In this document: positions 1-10,375 of the stretch, one piece after another
How positions within the stretch are numbered: the stretch's first letter is position 1
How the letters are laid out: the number at the start of each line of letters is the position of its first letter
Source of the DNA: Siphonodentalium dalli
Lineage: Eukaryota > Mollusca > Scaphopoda > Gadilida > Siphonodentaliidae
DNA length: 64,000 nt
Reading direction: 5' to 3'
Assembly: GCA_032622095.1 (NCBI GenBank)
Contig: CP136063.1
Span: forward strand, 186,546,248-186,610,247
The notes under the pieces: model-generated
What the model saw: only the letters and a program-made list of their open reading frames with translations
Database searches by the model: none
What the model was told of the DNA's origin: nothing
Program-made: the position numbers and the translations under genes

Positions 1-518
1 ATTCTCCAGAATCAACAACTGACTGTTCAAGGCGGTTCCACTCAATGGTTGTTTTTAAGAAGTCATCGTAATGAGTAATGTACAGTGCTAGTACGCAGTA
101 ATTGAACGATTCTCTGATGCGGTGATGGTGCTGTTACTGTTAGCACTAGTCTTGTTGAACACCTCCTAAGTTCTCCACCAGATTTTGACAGACACTCCCT
201 GCCACACTGAGGACAGTAACAGTACTAACACTCCCACTGACAGTGAATAGGCCTACTGGTAGTCGAAAATCTACGGGATACTAAATATATAGTCAATTTT
301 GGACCAGCCTACTGTAGTACTGCCTACTGAGTACTGCCACTGGTAGTGGTACAGTGGTAGTGATGCAGTCCCCAAATTTGGTTGCTTTATTTTCCTTGTC
401 TTCTTCGAATTTTTTTTTTAGAGTTACCCGGTAGATGTAGATTATTCATTTGTAGAATAACAATCAATTATCATGACAATCGTCGTCAACAACGAATGAC
501 ATTGATAATTTGATCGAT
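1..518. other. Intergenic, nothing recognised
   Basis: No coding frame or known repeat can be supported here. The first 360 bases are rich in short ACTG/GGTAGT-like words (many ACTGTCAGTACTG-type strings), giving a locally simple composition, but no clean tandem period is visible. Confidence 0.5.
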
Positions 519-743
519 TCAATCATGTTGACACTGTGACTTGGTGAATTTAATTTTAAGTCTCGCTGTCCTTGCTATCTTCGTCGGCTGCTTCGTGTAA
601 AATGGGCCAATATTCAAACGCAAGCCATCAAAGGCATCTTCAGTATCTGCCATAGATGAAGTATCCTCCGCAACACGTAACTCGTCGTCATTTTCGTGAT
701 TAGAGTCACTTTCTGACGCGGAAATACTGTGTGCCGAAGCCAT
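519..743 (-). CDS. Hypothetical acidic N-terminal ORF (possible first exon)
   Basis: An ATG in good context (AAAATGGCTTCGG at 747-735) opens a 74-codon frame that is very rich in Ser, Asp and Glu over its first 40 residues, then turns basic near the end. A CRE-like TGACGTCA and a CACGTG lie just upstream, as expected for a promoter. I do not recognise the product. Acidic Ser-rich first exons of this kind occur in many unnamed invertebrate and transposon-derived proteins. No good splice donor was found inside the frame, so it may be a relic or chance ORF. Confidence 0.25.
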   Translation of the reverse strand: MASAHSISASESDSNHENDDELRVAEDTSSMADTEDAFDGLRLNIGPFYTKQPTKIARTARLKIKFTKSQCQHD

Positions 744-774
744 TTTTCGTAAACAGTTCGTCTGCAGTGGCAGT

Positions 775-812
775 TCCGCCTTTGACGTCACGGGTTTTGC
801 GGTCACGTGACT
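775..812. promoter_or_regulatory. Promoter-like cluster: CRE palindrome plus E-box
   Basis: The full CRE palindrome TGACGTCA is followed 12 bases later by GTCACGTGAC, an E-box inside a longer palindrome. The pair lies directly 5' of the minus-strand acidic ORF at 519-743. The motifs are seen directly. Promoter function is inferred from their position. Confidence 0.35.
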
Positions 813-960
813 CGAGCAAAATCACCTTAGAAATAATAATCGATTTTTAAAAGTCGCTAAAAACACGTTTATTGATAAAATTATATCTAATTTTTTATTG
901 GATGTTATATTTGAACCTTATTCACACCAAACTAGCCGTATAACATTGAATTGATAAACA

Positions 961-1369
961 TTTAACAGTTCCCATTTAAAATGTTTTCTCAAGAGAGGTT
1001 GGACTATTTAGCTTACATATAGTATGGAGGATCCTTTAGTGAAGTCCTGAGATTCAGATTTGTTAACATAAGGCAACCTGTTAAGAAATGACGGGGCTAT
1101 GGGGACTTAACACTTTTGTGTCTAATAAAATCATTAAAATACAAAATTCATTAAAACATCTACCTTGGAACTACTTGACTGATTAATCTCACATACATAT
1201 ATGCTGTTTTTGGGTCCATGGTTAATTGGGCTTCAAACATGTCTAAATAGTTTTATAAAAAGGTGCTTGTGAGATTGGAAATTTCCAACAATAGAGAAAG
1301 TTTGAGATGACAGTTGCCAATCTAAGACTTGGGAGTCTGGAGCCTGGTCGGGAAGGGACATGAGCTGGA

Positions 1370-1407
<38 letters not shown>

Positions 1408-1578
1408 GATGATCAGTAGCGTACAATTGGTACATGAAGCCTCTCTATCTACATATCCTGTTTAGATCTACTTTTTTAAAGTGATTATGAAAAGTTCTAA
1501 CTGTTATGGTCTCCAAAGTCCCAGTCTTATCAGTCTTTGCAGTCTGGTGAGCGACCCCACAGTCTTTGACTGTCTTGT
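961..1578 (-). repeat. Family X element, left portion, reversed
   Basis: Reverse-complement copy of the sequences starting at 44637 and 54388. All three share the edge ACAAGACAGTCAATGACTGT, the CCAGACTGCAAAGACTGATA stretch, the CTCCTCCAGCTCAAC stretch and the block ending near AACAGTTCCCATTT. Family X is a non-autonomous interspersed element with no coding capacity. This copy lacks the repeated middle units and the right-hand hairpin. It carries a 34-base poly-G where the other copies have 5 and about 18 C. Confidence 0.75.
1373..1406 (+). repeat. Poly-G run of 34
   Basis: Thirty-four consecutive G after GGAGGA. It is the expanded version of a C tract present in the other family X copies (about 44814 and 54590). 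Such runs form G-quadruplexes and are hard to sequence, so the exact length is uncertain. Confidence 0.9.
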
Positions 1579-2150
1579 TTCCTTCCAGAAGATAACTTTA
1601 ATAAGTCTGAACTGAATGGAATGAAATTTGGTATGTGGTTTTACTAGCATAAAATATAGGTCAAGTTCGAATACTGTTTCGGTCTGCCACTTTTCGCCAG
1701 AGTTACAGGACTTTTTGTTGGAATTTGTGCTAATTTTTTGTTTCCAAATGATAACTTTAGTAAATCTGAAATGAAATTTGGTACCGGTATGTGAAGTTTG
1801 AATTTCGGTTCCTCCCGCCAATTTTTGCCAAGATATGATCCTTGTCGACTTAGAATTTGCTGATTATTTTGGTTCCCGGATGATAACTTAGTTTTAGCTG
1901 AATAGTTGTCTGACTGTTTTCAAATTTTGTTTGTAGATTAATTAGCCACATGAAAATACAGGACAAGTTCAAATTTGGATTCGTTCTGCCCATTTTTGCC
2001 AGAGTTATGGTCCATTGCCTATTAATTTTGTTTCCGGGTGATAACATTAGTTTTAGTTATCTGATTGTTTTCAAATTTGGTATATGGATTACTCATATGA
2101 AAATACAGGTCAAGTTTGAATTTGTGTTCCATCCAACTATTTTCTTAGTT
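1579..2150. repeat. Degenerate tandem units of about 140-160 bp
   Basis: Four diverged units repeat the words GATGATAACTTTAGT, TTCAAATTTGGTA, AATACAGGTCAAGTT and TTTTTGCCAGAGTTATGG (around 1590, 1745, 1875 and 2036). They match, in reverse complement, the inner units of the family Z element at 58.2-58.6 kb, so this is probably the core of another such element without clear ends. Confidence 0.55.
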
Positions 2151-2199
2151 TGATTCTAGTAAAAGCAGTTAATTCGCTTTAGAAATGCTATATTTTTAT

Positions 2200-2594
2200 T
2201 CTCGCCAAATTGTATTAAAGACATATTATGTACTTGTTCGGGTGCGTGAAACTGACCAGTAAGTGTCCATATGCTATGCCACCTGGAGGAATGTAGCATT
2301 CTACTAACATTACCAAAAATCTGAAGCAAATCGACCATACCACTCCATAGAAAACATCGTCTGAACTACGCTCAAATGTAAATATAAATTTACTACTCGA
2401 TTCGGGACTCATCTATTGGCGATAAACTAACGAAAACGATTTCGTCATCGAGAGTCACTGCATTTAATCAATCTATAAGAATGACGGTGTGTGTTGTAAA
2501 TTTGGATATAATATTTGTAAAAATTACTACTTTGAACAAGATTATCCTCCATTTCTATCTGATCACCCTACCGGAGTGTTTCGCATCACTTTAA
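2200..2594. repeat. Block U, also present (split) at 21.99 and 23.58 kb
   Basis: Sequence from GACATATTATGTACTTGTTC to CGCATCACTTTAA matches, in direct orientation, 21990-22105 followed by 23578-23826. The second copy is split by a family Y array. Block U is absent upstream of the inverted pseudogene copy, so similarity between the inverted arms begins exactly where block U ends (near TTTAA at about 2590). No coding function is seen. Confidence 0.7.
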
Positions 2595-2624
2595 GGCCTG
2601 CAAGTGCAGAAGGATTTCTATTTA

Positions 2625-2705
2625 TTGGTGGGAAATGTTCAAATGATAAGTTCAACAAATGGCCTATGGCCGTTCGTTGAACTTATTATCTGAACATTTT
2701 GGAAG
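2625..2705. repeat. Palindrome GTTCAACAAA / TTTGTTGAAC type
   Basis: ATGTTCA-AT-GATAAGTTCAAC and its inverted partner flank a short centre (AATGGCCTATGGCCGTT). The same hairpin occurs at 9606-9690, 25400-25485 and 40321-40395, so it belongs to a repeat that lay in both 5' and 3' flanks of the gene before duplication. Confidence 0.7.
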
Positions 2706-2778
2706 GGAACTTACTCATCAAGGTGTACATCTGGCTGATAAAAAAAAAGCTAAACATTGTTCATTCTCTTTTTTTCAG

Positions 2779-5579
2779 TCCAATTGGCTCAACAACCACG
2801 GCAAATCATGAATCCTCCAGGACACCTGATAATACAAGCACCAATCCAGTCAACTCCTCGCACCAGCATGATGCAAGTGACGAATACATTAGCTCCTGTT
2901 ATCAAAACTGAGCCAATCACACATGGTTATGGCGATCAACAAAATAACAGCACCAGTAGCAGTAGGAAAACTAGTAAATCATCAGAATTATCTGCAGCTG
3001 AGCTCTCAGAAACTCTTGCCAAATCTCTGTCGTCTGGCTCGGGAGATGACAATGTTGCTGGAATACTCAAAAACATGCTTGATTCAAAGAACAGAGATTT
3101 AACAGTGGCCAAATTCATAGAGAACCTCATGCAGAAAAATAAAGATCTCCTAGAAAAGAGCAGTGCAGAACAGTTTAAACCCGGTCTACGAACTCCTGCA
3201 AAGTCAGCTAGTGACCAAAATCCGACTGCGTCCTTCCCATCCGAAGGTCCCTTAACATTCCTAATGCCAAAGGCATCACAGAAGAAATCAAAGCAAGAAA
3301 ATATATACAGTTCAGCAGAGACAAAGAAAGATCTGGCAGGTGTCATTTTGAGGCCATGCAGTCCAACACGGCAGTGTAATGATAATCAGGAAGTCATATT
3401 GTCTGCCTGTTTGATGGAAAAGAGCATTTCGGATTCTGATGCAGAAGATATGCTGAATGTTTGCACCCATGAGTTAATTTGCGGCCTGTCATCTAATGTA
3501 AAGTTTCGACCTCGGAAAAGTACCGTAATATCCAACATGGATATGATGCAGTATTGGTGTAACTTTTGTCAATTTAAGACTGAGAATAAACGCGATCTGA
3601 TATCGCACACCATTACGCACAGGTTTCACTGCCGGTTTTGTACCTATCAATCATTCTCCAGGGCTGATGTCACTAACCACTCAATGAAAAATCATGAAGA
3701 ATTTGAGGCTTTTAGTTCCTCACTGAAATATGTTTCGCTGTTGCCGGATTATCTGAAGATTGATGTCCTCAAGTCTGGAAAGGAACCACCAACATCTCCT
3801 ATCAGCCGAAAAAGAAAGCAGCCCAGTTCGGATGATGAAGGATCTGCTTTGAAAAAATCTTCTACTGAGACTTCATCTGAATCGGGAGACAGCAATCAAG
3901 CAACTACAAGAACCATGAATGGCAATAACCAGGAAGATGACGGCCATGATTATTTTGACATAGAAGTTGACGAAATTGACGATGAATTGTCCAAAATGAA
4001 TGAAGAATCAAACGATATAGTAATGTTTCCTACAGATGAATCTAGTTCTGACAGCACATCTCTACAAACTACTCCTAAAATGCCATCGCTAACTCGAATG
4101 GCACCATCGCAGGCGCAGTCACTTCAGCCAAAACCACAGTCTACTGTGCTTCAACCTTCTATACCACATCCTACTGTGCTTCAACCTTCTATTCCAGCTG
4201 TTGTGAAGGATTTAACTGCCATTCCAAATGCCTCGGGTGGGACTCCGGTTCCTGTATTGTTGACAAGAGTTGGCCCTGTGCAAACTCTACCAGATATCTC
4301 GCCTAGGAACAAAGGACCGATAACAACTTCAGTTTCATCAGTGACGGCAGCGCAATTGAAGAGTAAATTATCAGAACCGCATTCTCCAACTGTTGTGTCA
4401 TCGACTACTATTGAAACGCCAACTAAAAATTTGTCTGTATCTAAGAATCTCTGCTGGACATGCGGGTATTGTGATTACGTCACAGCGGGCCAGGCGTTGT
4501 TGAAGAACCATCTAAATATCCAGCATCGAGGAAAGGCCCATAAGTATGTGGCAATGTTGATAAATGATAAGAACAATACATCAGGTTCTGGCACGAACTC
4601 TGGTCGGGCTGGATCTGTCGACCCGTCCACTTCATCTAAAGATAGCCCTAAAGTAAACTCACCAAGCAGCACGGTCATCGTTGGCGAAAGCCTTTTCAAA
4701 TGTGCGCACTGTAAATTCCAAGCTGATATCTACACTCCAGTCAAGGATCATTTACTTGATCGTCATGAGGGATGCCTTATGTATGCAATAGATATGAAAG
4801 CCATTGCGGAACAAAGGGATCGGTATCTGTTCTTTTGCCTGAAGCGTCACTGCATTTTCAAGTCAAAGTATGCTTCTGAATTTCTAACTCATGCCGTAGC
4901 TTGTACCCCATGGGAGAAAGAAGAAGGTGCAGACCAGCCACAACATAGAAGGCAAAGTCTTAACTTAACCACTCAATTTGCCAGGAAAGTTTCCAACAAG
5001 TTAACCATTGCTGCTGCAACAGTTGACGATGCTCAAAAGCTGTATAAATGTTCTTACTGTCTCTTTAAATCTGGTACAATTGCAAATGTTAGAGCTCACA
5101 TAACCGATAGTCACTCAGAGCGACAAATTGTTGTCGTCGATACCAAGATTAAGGAGATGAAAGAGAAGTTCATTTTCATGTGTAAAGCATGCGACTTTAC
5201 CTCAAGAACGAGCGATTCTTTGAAGAGGCACGTAGCTGCCAAAGAGTGCCTGAATCTTACTCAGCAGTTCACATTTGCACCAGCTGTACCAGATGATATT
5301 TCACCTGTTCTTACGCCTCTTACTCCAGCAACCCCTAATGCTGATAGCGCAGACGAATTCAACAATGAAGATACCGAAGCCGATGTTGATGATTTGGTTG
5401 ATGATGATGAGGATGAGGATTCTGGTGAAGCTGATGATACATCATCAGTTACATCGAGCGAAGATGCTGAATCAGATATCGATAAGATGATGGCCGATTA
5501 TCTTAAGGATCAGAGCACTGGATCAAAGGAGACCACTGCCACAGGTAGACCTAAGAGGATGTCTGCTGTTAAAGCACAG
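2779..5579 (+). CDS. C2H2 zinc-finger protein, long coding exon (intact copy)
   Basis: Bounded by an acceptor TTTTTTTCAG (2769-2778) and a donor CAG|GTAAGC (5579/5580). The first base pair completes a codon begun in an unseen upstream exon; the first in-exon ATG is at 2808. The frame is open for about 930 codons. C2H2 or C2HC fingers lie at about 3552-3622, 3624-3702, 4454-4532, 4696-4770, 4825-4900 (C2HC), 5041-5118 and 5176-5250 (C2HC). Between them are Ser/Pro-rich linkers, a basic NLS-like patch (SRKRKQPSSDDEG, near 3805), an IKTEP sumoylation-type motif, a strongly acidic stretch (5350-5490) and a GRPKR AT-hook-like motif just before the donor. This is most likely a nuclear DNA-binding regulator. 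The spaced finger pairs recall large vertebrate multi-finger factors, but I cannot assign an orthologue. Confidence 0.9.
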
Positions 5580-5739
5580 GTAAGCTTAATGTCGAATGCA
5601 CAAGTCTGCTCATAATGTTTTGAATGGTTTAGGTCAAAATAAACTACCCGATCATAATTGTGCAGGTCATTCTGAAATTGAGTAGGTCAACATAGTGGGG
5701 AATTACCAGAAGCTTAAATCACCAAATAAAGATTATCAT

Positions 5740-6310
5740 GGACAATTTTTAACTCTGGTCGAGCTATAATCACCAGTCACCACTCCATGTCCATTCATTC
5801 GTCCATCTTATTTCCATCCATCCATCAACATCTTCTGTAGAACCACAAGCCAAAGTTGGTCATATTTAGTGTAGAGGGTCCTTGGGTGACTGGTATTCAG
5901 ATTTGTTCAAATGGGGTCACCAGGTCAAATAGGGGTGGAGCTAGGAACATAACACCTTCCATCTCTAGTAATTCTTAAAACGGCTTCTTCTCAAGAACTA
6001 TCAGGCCTATTCAGCTTAGGTATGGAGGGTCCTTGGGTGACTGGGATTCAAATTGTTCATATGGGGTCACCAAGACTCACCAGGTCAAATAGAGTCGGAG
6101 CCAGGGACATAACTCTTTCCCTCCATGGTAATTCTTAAAACATATTTTTTCTCAGGGGTCACCGGGTCAAATAGGGGTGGCGCCAGGGACATAGCTCGTT
6201 TCCTCAACTGTAATTCTTAAAACATCTTCCTCTCAAGAGCCATCAGCCTATTCAGTTTTTGGAGGGACCTTGGATGACTGGAATTAAGATTTGTTTCAAA
6301 TGGGGTCACC
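5740..6310 (-). repeat. Family X repeat units, reversed
   Basis: Three to four diverged units carrying CCAAGGACCCTC-type and GGTGACCCC-type words in reverse (for example GAGGGTCCTTGG, GGGGTCACC). They begin with a degenerate hairpin end (GAGCTATAATCACC). The pseudogene intron holds the partner at about 37090-37480, so this insertion predates the gene duplication. Confidence 0.65.
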
Positions 6311-6326
6311 GGGTCAAATATTATTT

Positions 6327-6994
6327 GTCCCCCGAAAAATTAATTTCCGGGGGACTATAGAAACGGGCTCTGTTCGTCCGTCCGTCACACTTTTGAGTAC
6401 CTTCATGGTGTAATTATCTCCTACAGATTTCATCCCAGAGATTTGAAACTTTAGAATATTGTTGCCCATATATTGAAGATGTGCAACATGTATATAGATG
6501 TCGGAAAATATTTTTTGACGGAGTTATTAACCCTTTTCGACTTCGAAAATTTCAACATTTTTTAGAATTTTCTGTATGAGGGTACGTACCTTCATGGTGT
6601 AATCAACTCCTCCTACAGTTTTCATCCTAGAGATTTGAGACTTCAGAATATTGTTGCCCATATATTGAAGATGTGCAACATGTATATAGATGATGGAAAA
6701 ATTATTTTTGGCAGAGTTATTAACAACCCTTTTCGACTTAGAAAATTTCAACATTTTTTAGAATTTTCTGTATGAGGGTACCTTCATGGTGTAATCAACT
6801 CCTCCTACAGTTTTGATCGTAGATATTTTAAACTTCAGAGTATTGTTACCCACATAATGGAGATGTGCAACATGTATATATATAGATGACAGGAATTTTT
6901 TTTTTTTTACGGAATTATTAACCATTTTCGAAAATTTAAACATTTTTTTATTTCTTTAACAAAGCGGGGGACACTGTGGTCGGCTGACCTTTTA
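6327..6994 (-). mobile_element. Family Z hairpin-ended element, reversed
   Basis: Starts with the hairpin GTCCCCCGAAAAATTAATTT...CGGGGGAC (6327-6355), then CTATAG and a CCGT tract (GTTCGTCCGTCCGTC). Three internal units of about 190-200 bp follow, each with ACCTTCATGGTGTAATCA and GATGTGCAACATGTATATAG. It ends at the reversed left terminus GGGGGACACTGTGGTCGGC, from which about 20 bases of the usual end are missing. Other copies: 17349, 19501 and 57908. Non-coding. The structure fits a Helentron-derived non-autonomous element (asymmetric inverted ends, terminal hairpin, tandem core). Confidence 0.7.
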
Positions 6995-7324
6995 TTTCAT
7001 TTAATAACATAATCACCTGGTTTGGTATGAATGGGCCTAATGATGTTCGAGTTTTTCCATTTTATAATTTTATCCTTTGTTTATCAAAAATCTAGTTTTG
7101 TTTTGTCTGTCCACACAGATGCCTCATCCATTGATTATCAGATCTAAATGAAATTTGGTATGGTGGTTTGTCTTCATGACTGCTTTCAAAAAAGTGCCCA
7201 ATGATGCTGTTTGCATTTTCCAATCTACAGTTGTTTCATTTTGGCACTATGGGGGTATGCATGCACCCCGAGGTGGAACGTCTTGTTAATTAGCAGTAGA
7301 GAGTAATCCATCATTTATTTTCAG

Positions 7325-8050
7325 ATTAAAGGGCAGCTTGTAACATCGCCACCGAAGTACTACTGCCTCTATTGCGAACATAAGGCACTGGGTGTCAACC
7401 TAATAAGGAACCACAATCTCACAACCCATTATGAACGATCAGTGTGTGCCATCGATGCAAAGATGAAGAAGAAGAAACAGAAGGCAGTGTTTTACTTCTG
7501 CATTAAACCTGGATGTAACTTCAACTCTCTTAAAGCAGGTGAGGTGGATAGCCATGCGGAAACTCAACATAACATTGAGCAGTCTGTCAAAAAACAGGAA
7601 CCAACCAATGACGAACTAATTAAGTCGGTAGGAGGGGCTTCCTACACTAACTGCTGCTTGTATTGTAAGTTCGGAACAGATGACATTCTGCTGATGAAAA
7701 CACATTTGCAAAAGAATCATTCTTCTGACGAGTCAGTTTTCCGTGACAGTGCTGCATGGAAGAAAAAGTCGCCATCCCGAGTGCATATGTGCACTGAGGA
7801 ATCTTGTCATTATACGGTCAAGGATGAGTATGAATTCAAACTCCATTCTTACGCTCATAAAGGACAAACTGCATACAGATGTTCTGAATGTCCATTCCTC
7901 GATTCTGAAATCAACCATGTTCAGAAGCATTTACAAGGAGAGCATACAAAATACGGTGTTAATCGGCTCATGACAGTTATTGCTAAGATTGAGGATGATC
8001 TTTCGTTAACCAGAACTGAGGTTATGGTGAAGCTAGAGACTCCTTCCTGA
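7325..8050 (+). CDS. C2H2 zinc-finger protein, last coding exon (intact copy)
   Basis: Begins after TTATTTTCAG and continues the frame of the exon ending at 5579. It ends in ETPS and a TGA at 8048-8050, adding 241 residues and giving about 1165 residues from the first in-exon ATG. Five more C2H2-type fingers are visible at about 7360-7440, 7490-7575 (C-x4-C type), 7649-7725, 7784-7863 (C-x4-C type) and 7873-7950, for about twelve in all. A Lys-rich stretch (KMKKKKQK) at 7463-7485 could serve as a second nuclear signal. The alternation of standard and C-x4-C fingers repeats the pattern of the first exon, which supports one protein. Confidence 0.9.
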   Translation: MKGQLVTSPPKYYCLYCEHKALGVNLIRNHNLTTHYERSVCAIDAKMKKKKQKAVFYFCIKPGCNFNSLKAGEVDSHAETQHNIEQSVKKQEPTNDELIKSVGGASYTNCCLYCKFGTDDILLMKTHLQKNHSSDESVFRDSAAWKKKSPSRVHMCTEESCHYTVKDEYEFKLHSYAHKGQTAYRCSECPFLDSEINHVQKHLQGEHTKYGVNRLMTVIAKIEDDLSLTRTEVMVKLETPS

Positions 8051-9463
8051 GAGAATGTTTTAGGCTGAATGAGAAAAGAATATTCTGGTTCTCAATTTCT
8101 CGTTCTCTGTAAATAACCTTCAGGCCACTATTAAAATTATTTTCGTTTGCGGTCACCATACCATAATTTCGATAATGGAAAAAGTGGGAAATTGAAATAG
8201 CGGAATTAAATTTGCGTTGAAACGGTTTGTGCAAAAGGAAACTGATCACACATACAAAACTTTTTCTTCATATTTCATTTCATAAAGACGGAAAAACAAA
8301 TTTGGTTTAGCCTGTTTTCAGGTCAGACAAACAAACCTTATTTTTATTATGGCCTGGCCCACTTTTATTTAATCATTTGCTAGAAAGTATGAGAAGAATA
8401 TTTAAAATGAATTTTACTTAATAATATTTTTTTGTGTAAAATATTGTCATGAGAACCAGATATTTTTTTTTGGTCTGACGTACATGTATATAGGTTGTTT
8501 TCCATTGGGCTGCAACAATTCAAGTCATAATTATAAAGGTTGTTGTACCTCATCGCTAAGTAGCAGTGAATCTAGTTTCCTTTATCTTTTATAGCTCATG
8601 ACACTTGGTCATGATAACTTCAAGAAATGAGTTCTGTCTGATATTTTTGCTGTAAGAATGTACCCCAGGGTCTTACAAAATTGGAATAGCCTTAAATTGG
8701 ACAAATTACATTTGAAGGCCTGGAAGATGATTCAATTTTGATGATATTTATTCCACTTTCTGAACTTGTAATTGACTCTGATCACATTTTATTATATTTT
8801 GAAAATTGTCAAGAAATGGTCTAACCTGTATAGGTAGTGTCCACACTGTGTGAATCATGAGGCATTTCCTAATTAGAAAACATGTGAAGGAAATATGAAG
8901 GAAAGAATTCCATGAGACAGTGATTGTTTTAGAAAATTTCTGAATTGTTTTAATTAGCTCAAAGTTTTAATTTGCAGTGCTATTTTGGGTAATTGCATCC
9001 ATTCCAACATTTGAAAATTGACGAAGCTACAAAAAATGTCAATAGTGATGAGAAATATATTCAAATATTTCTAATCAAGAAGCTATTTAAATCATGCAAG
9101 AACTCAACATTTTACACAACAACTTTCTGGCGATTGGCAACATAATTTAATGGAAAGACACTGGAGTTCTTGCTTGTATGTTTAAAAAATATTTGATTTA
9201 ATATGACATTTGATAACTGCGACAGCTTTACCTATAATCTCAGGTTTATTTTTGTTTTATCTCATGACAAAATATTGAATCGTTGCAGCTTCACTGTTCA
9301 TAGTTCACTGAATTTTTTTACCTTTTATTCCAATTACTATTTCAAGCAAATTCATTATGTAGTTGAGATTAGTGAATGACCAAAGAACAACTGTTTCCTG
9401 CTGAAACATTCCGTAATAGTGGAGGTCAACTTAACCCGTAAGCTGCTTGATAGTGCTCATTAA
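8051..9463 (+). other. 3' UTR and downstream flank of the zinc-finger gene
   Basis: No ORF is supported. The sequence is AT-rich and is matched in reverse by 28260 down to about 26740 (shared words include CAAGAAATGAGTTCTGTC, GGACAACTGTTTCCTGCTG-like and CCGTAATAG), so it belongs to the duplicated arm. The transcript end is not pinned down; several AATAAA-like strings occur. Confidence 0.6.
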
Positions 9464-9732
9464 CCCCTTTCTCTGCTGAATGGATTCTTCCACCCATTTT
9501 TAGCTGAAAACATTTAAATGTTCTATTTATTCATTTGGAGGGGTTTTAGGCAAATTATCTGATGACAGAGAGAGATGAAAAGATTGGAGAAGTGCAGAAT
9601 TATTCCTATTCACTGGTGGGAACTGTTCAGATAAAAGTTCAACAAACAACCTATGGTATGTCGTTTGTTGAACTTATTATATGAACATTTCCTGAGGTAC
9701 TACTTGTCAATGAGTATATAGTATAGAAAGGG
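9464..9732. mobile_element. piggyBac-like MITE (TTAA ... TTAA)
   Basis: Flanked by TTAA on both sides (9460-9463 and 9733-9736). Ends read CCCCTTTCTCTGCTGAA and, in reverse complement, CCCTTTCTATACTATAT. TTAA targets with CCCTTT-type ends are typical of piggyBac-related MITEs. An internal hairpin (9606-9690) separates the ends. The reversed copy at 25369-25576 shares the right half, so it was present before the inverted duplication. Confidence 0.7.
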
Positions 9733-9949
9733 TTAAAGTCGATCTCATAACTCACATGACATGGGATCAGTTTTAAATGTGTTAAAGTGGCATTTATGTG
9801 GGTTACTGATGTTGCATTTTCAAAAAAAAATTCCAAATGATTCAAACACATTGAATATTCACATGATCCTAATGAAAATTGTATTATATATTCAGATCTG
9901 AACATCGTACCAGTATTTGTTAGAGCAAAAGCTGGTGTCTCCAGAATTG

Positions 9950-10375
9950 TTATTTTCCCCCACCAAATTGAAAATTTGTGGGGGATATAGCAATGGGTTC
10001 CGTCTGTCCGTCCGTCTGTCCCGAATTTGTAAGAGTCATAACTTGAACAAATGTCAACGGATTTCAAAGATTTGTGGTATATGAGTTCACCTGACCATTA
10101 CCTAGAATGAGTTCGCAAGCCAGATCCGGCCGGTTATTTTTACCGGAGTTATTGGACTTTGTTTATTCTTTTTGTCGAATTTACCAAATAGCAAATAGAC
10201 GACGTCACGGGCTCATTTCCACAAATCTCAACGGATTTCAAAGATATTTGGTATATGAGTTTACCTGACCATTACCTAGAATGAGTTCGCAAGCCAGGTC
10301 CGGCCGGATATTTTTACCGGAGTTATTGGACTTTGTTTGTTATTTTTGTCGAATTACCATATAGCGTTTGTTTAT
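9950..10375 (-). mobile_element. Family W hairpin-ended element, two tandem units
   Basis: A hairpin (CCCCCACCAAATTGAAAATT...GTGGGGG, 9957-9984) is followed by ATATAG and a CCGT tract (GTCTGTCCGTCCGTCTGTC). Two tandem units of about 190 bp come next, each with CAACGGATTTCAAAGAT, GGTATATGAGTT, ACCTGACCATTACCTAGAAT and CCGGAGTTATTGGACTTTGTTT. Non-coding. The hairpin-TATAG-CCGT order matches family Z, so the two are related in structure. Confidence 0.65.

Larger units (their letters stand above)
5580..7324 (+). other. Intron of the intact zinc-finger gene (1745 bp)
   Basis: Flanked by GTAAGC and TTATTTTCAG; joining keeps the frame (codon CAG, then ATT). It contains family X units (5740-6310), a reversed family Z element (6327-6994) and a block at 7060-7300 whose partner in the pseudogene intron is cut in two by the 30073-32670 insertion. 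No coding frame is supported. Confidence 0.9.
2592..9840 (+). repeat. Arm A of a large inverted duplication
   Basis: Carries the intact zinc-finger exons, their intron and about 1.8 kb downstream. The same order is found reversed at 25265-40430. The match starts at GCCTGCAAG(T/C)-CTGCAGAAGG and runs past the shared CATGACATGGGATCAG near 9755-9770. Colinearity covers exon 1, both splice sites, exon 2, the 3' flank and the downstream MITE, so it is a genomic duplication and not a retrocopy. Arm A is the compact, coding-intact arm. Confidence 0.9.

Noticed and set aside
2936-3346. 136-codon minus-strand frame opposite the zinc-finger exon (and its mirror at 39673-40095)
   Set aside because: It is the antisense shadow of a real coding exon, and its codon positions track the sense frame.
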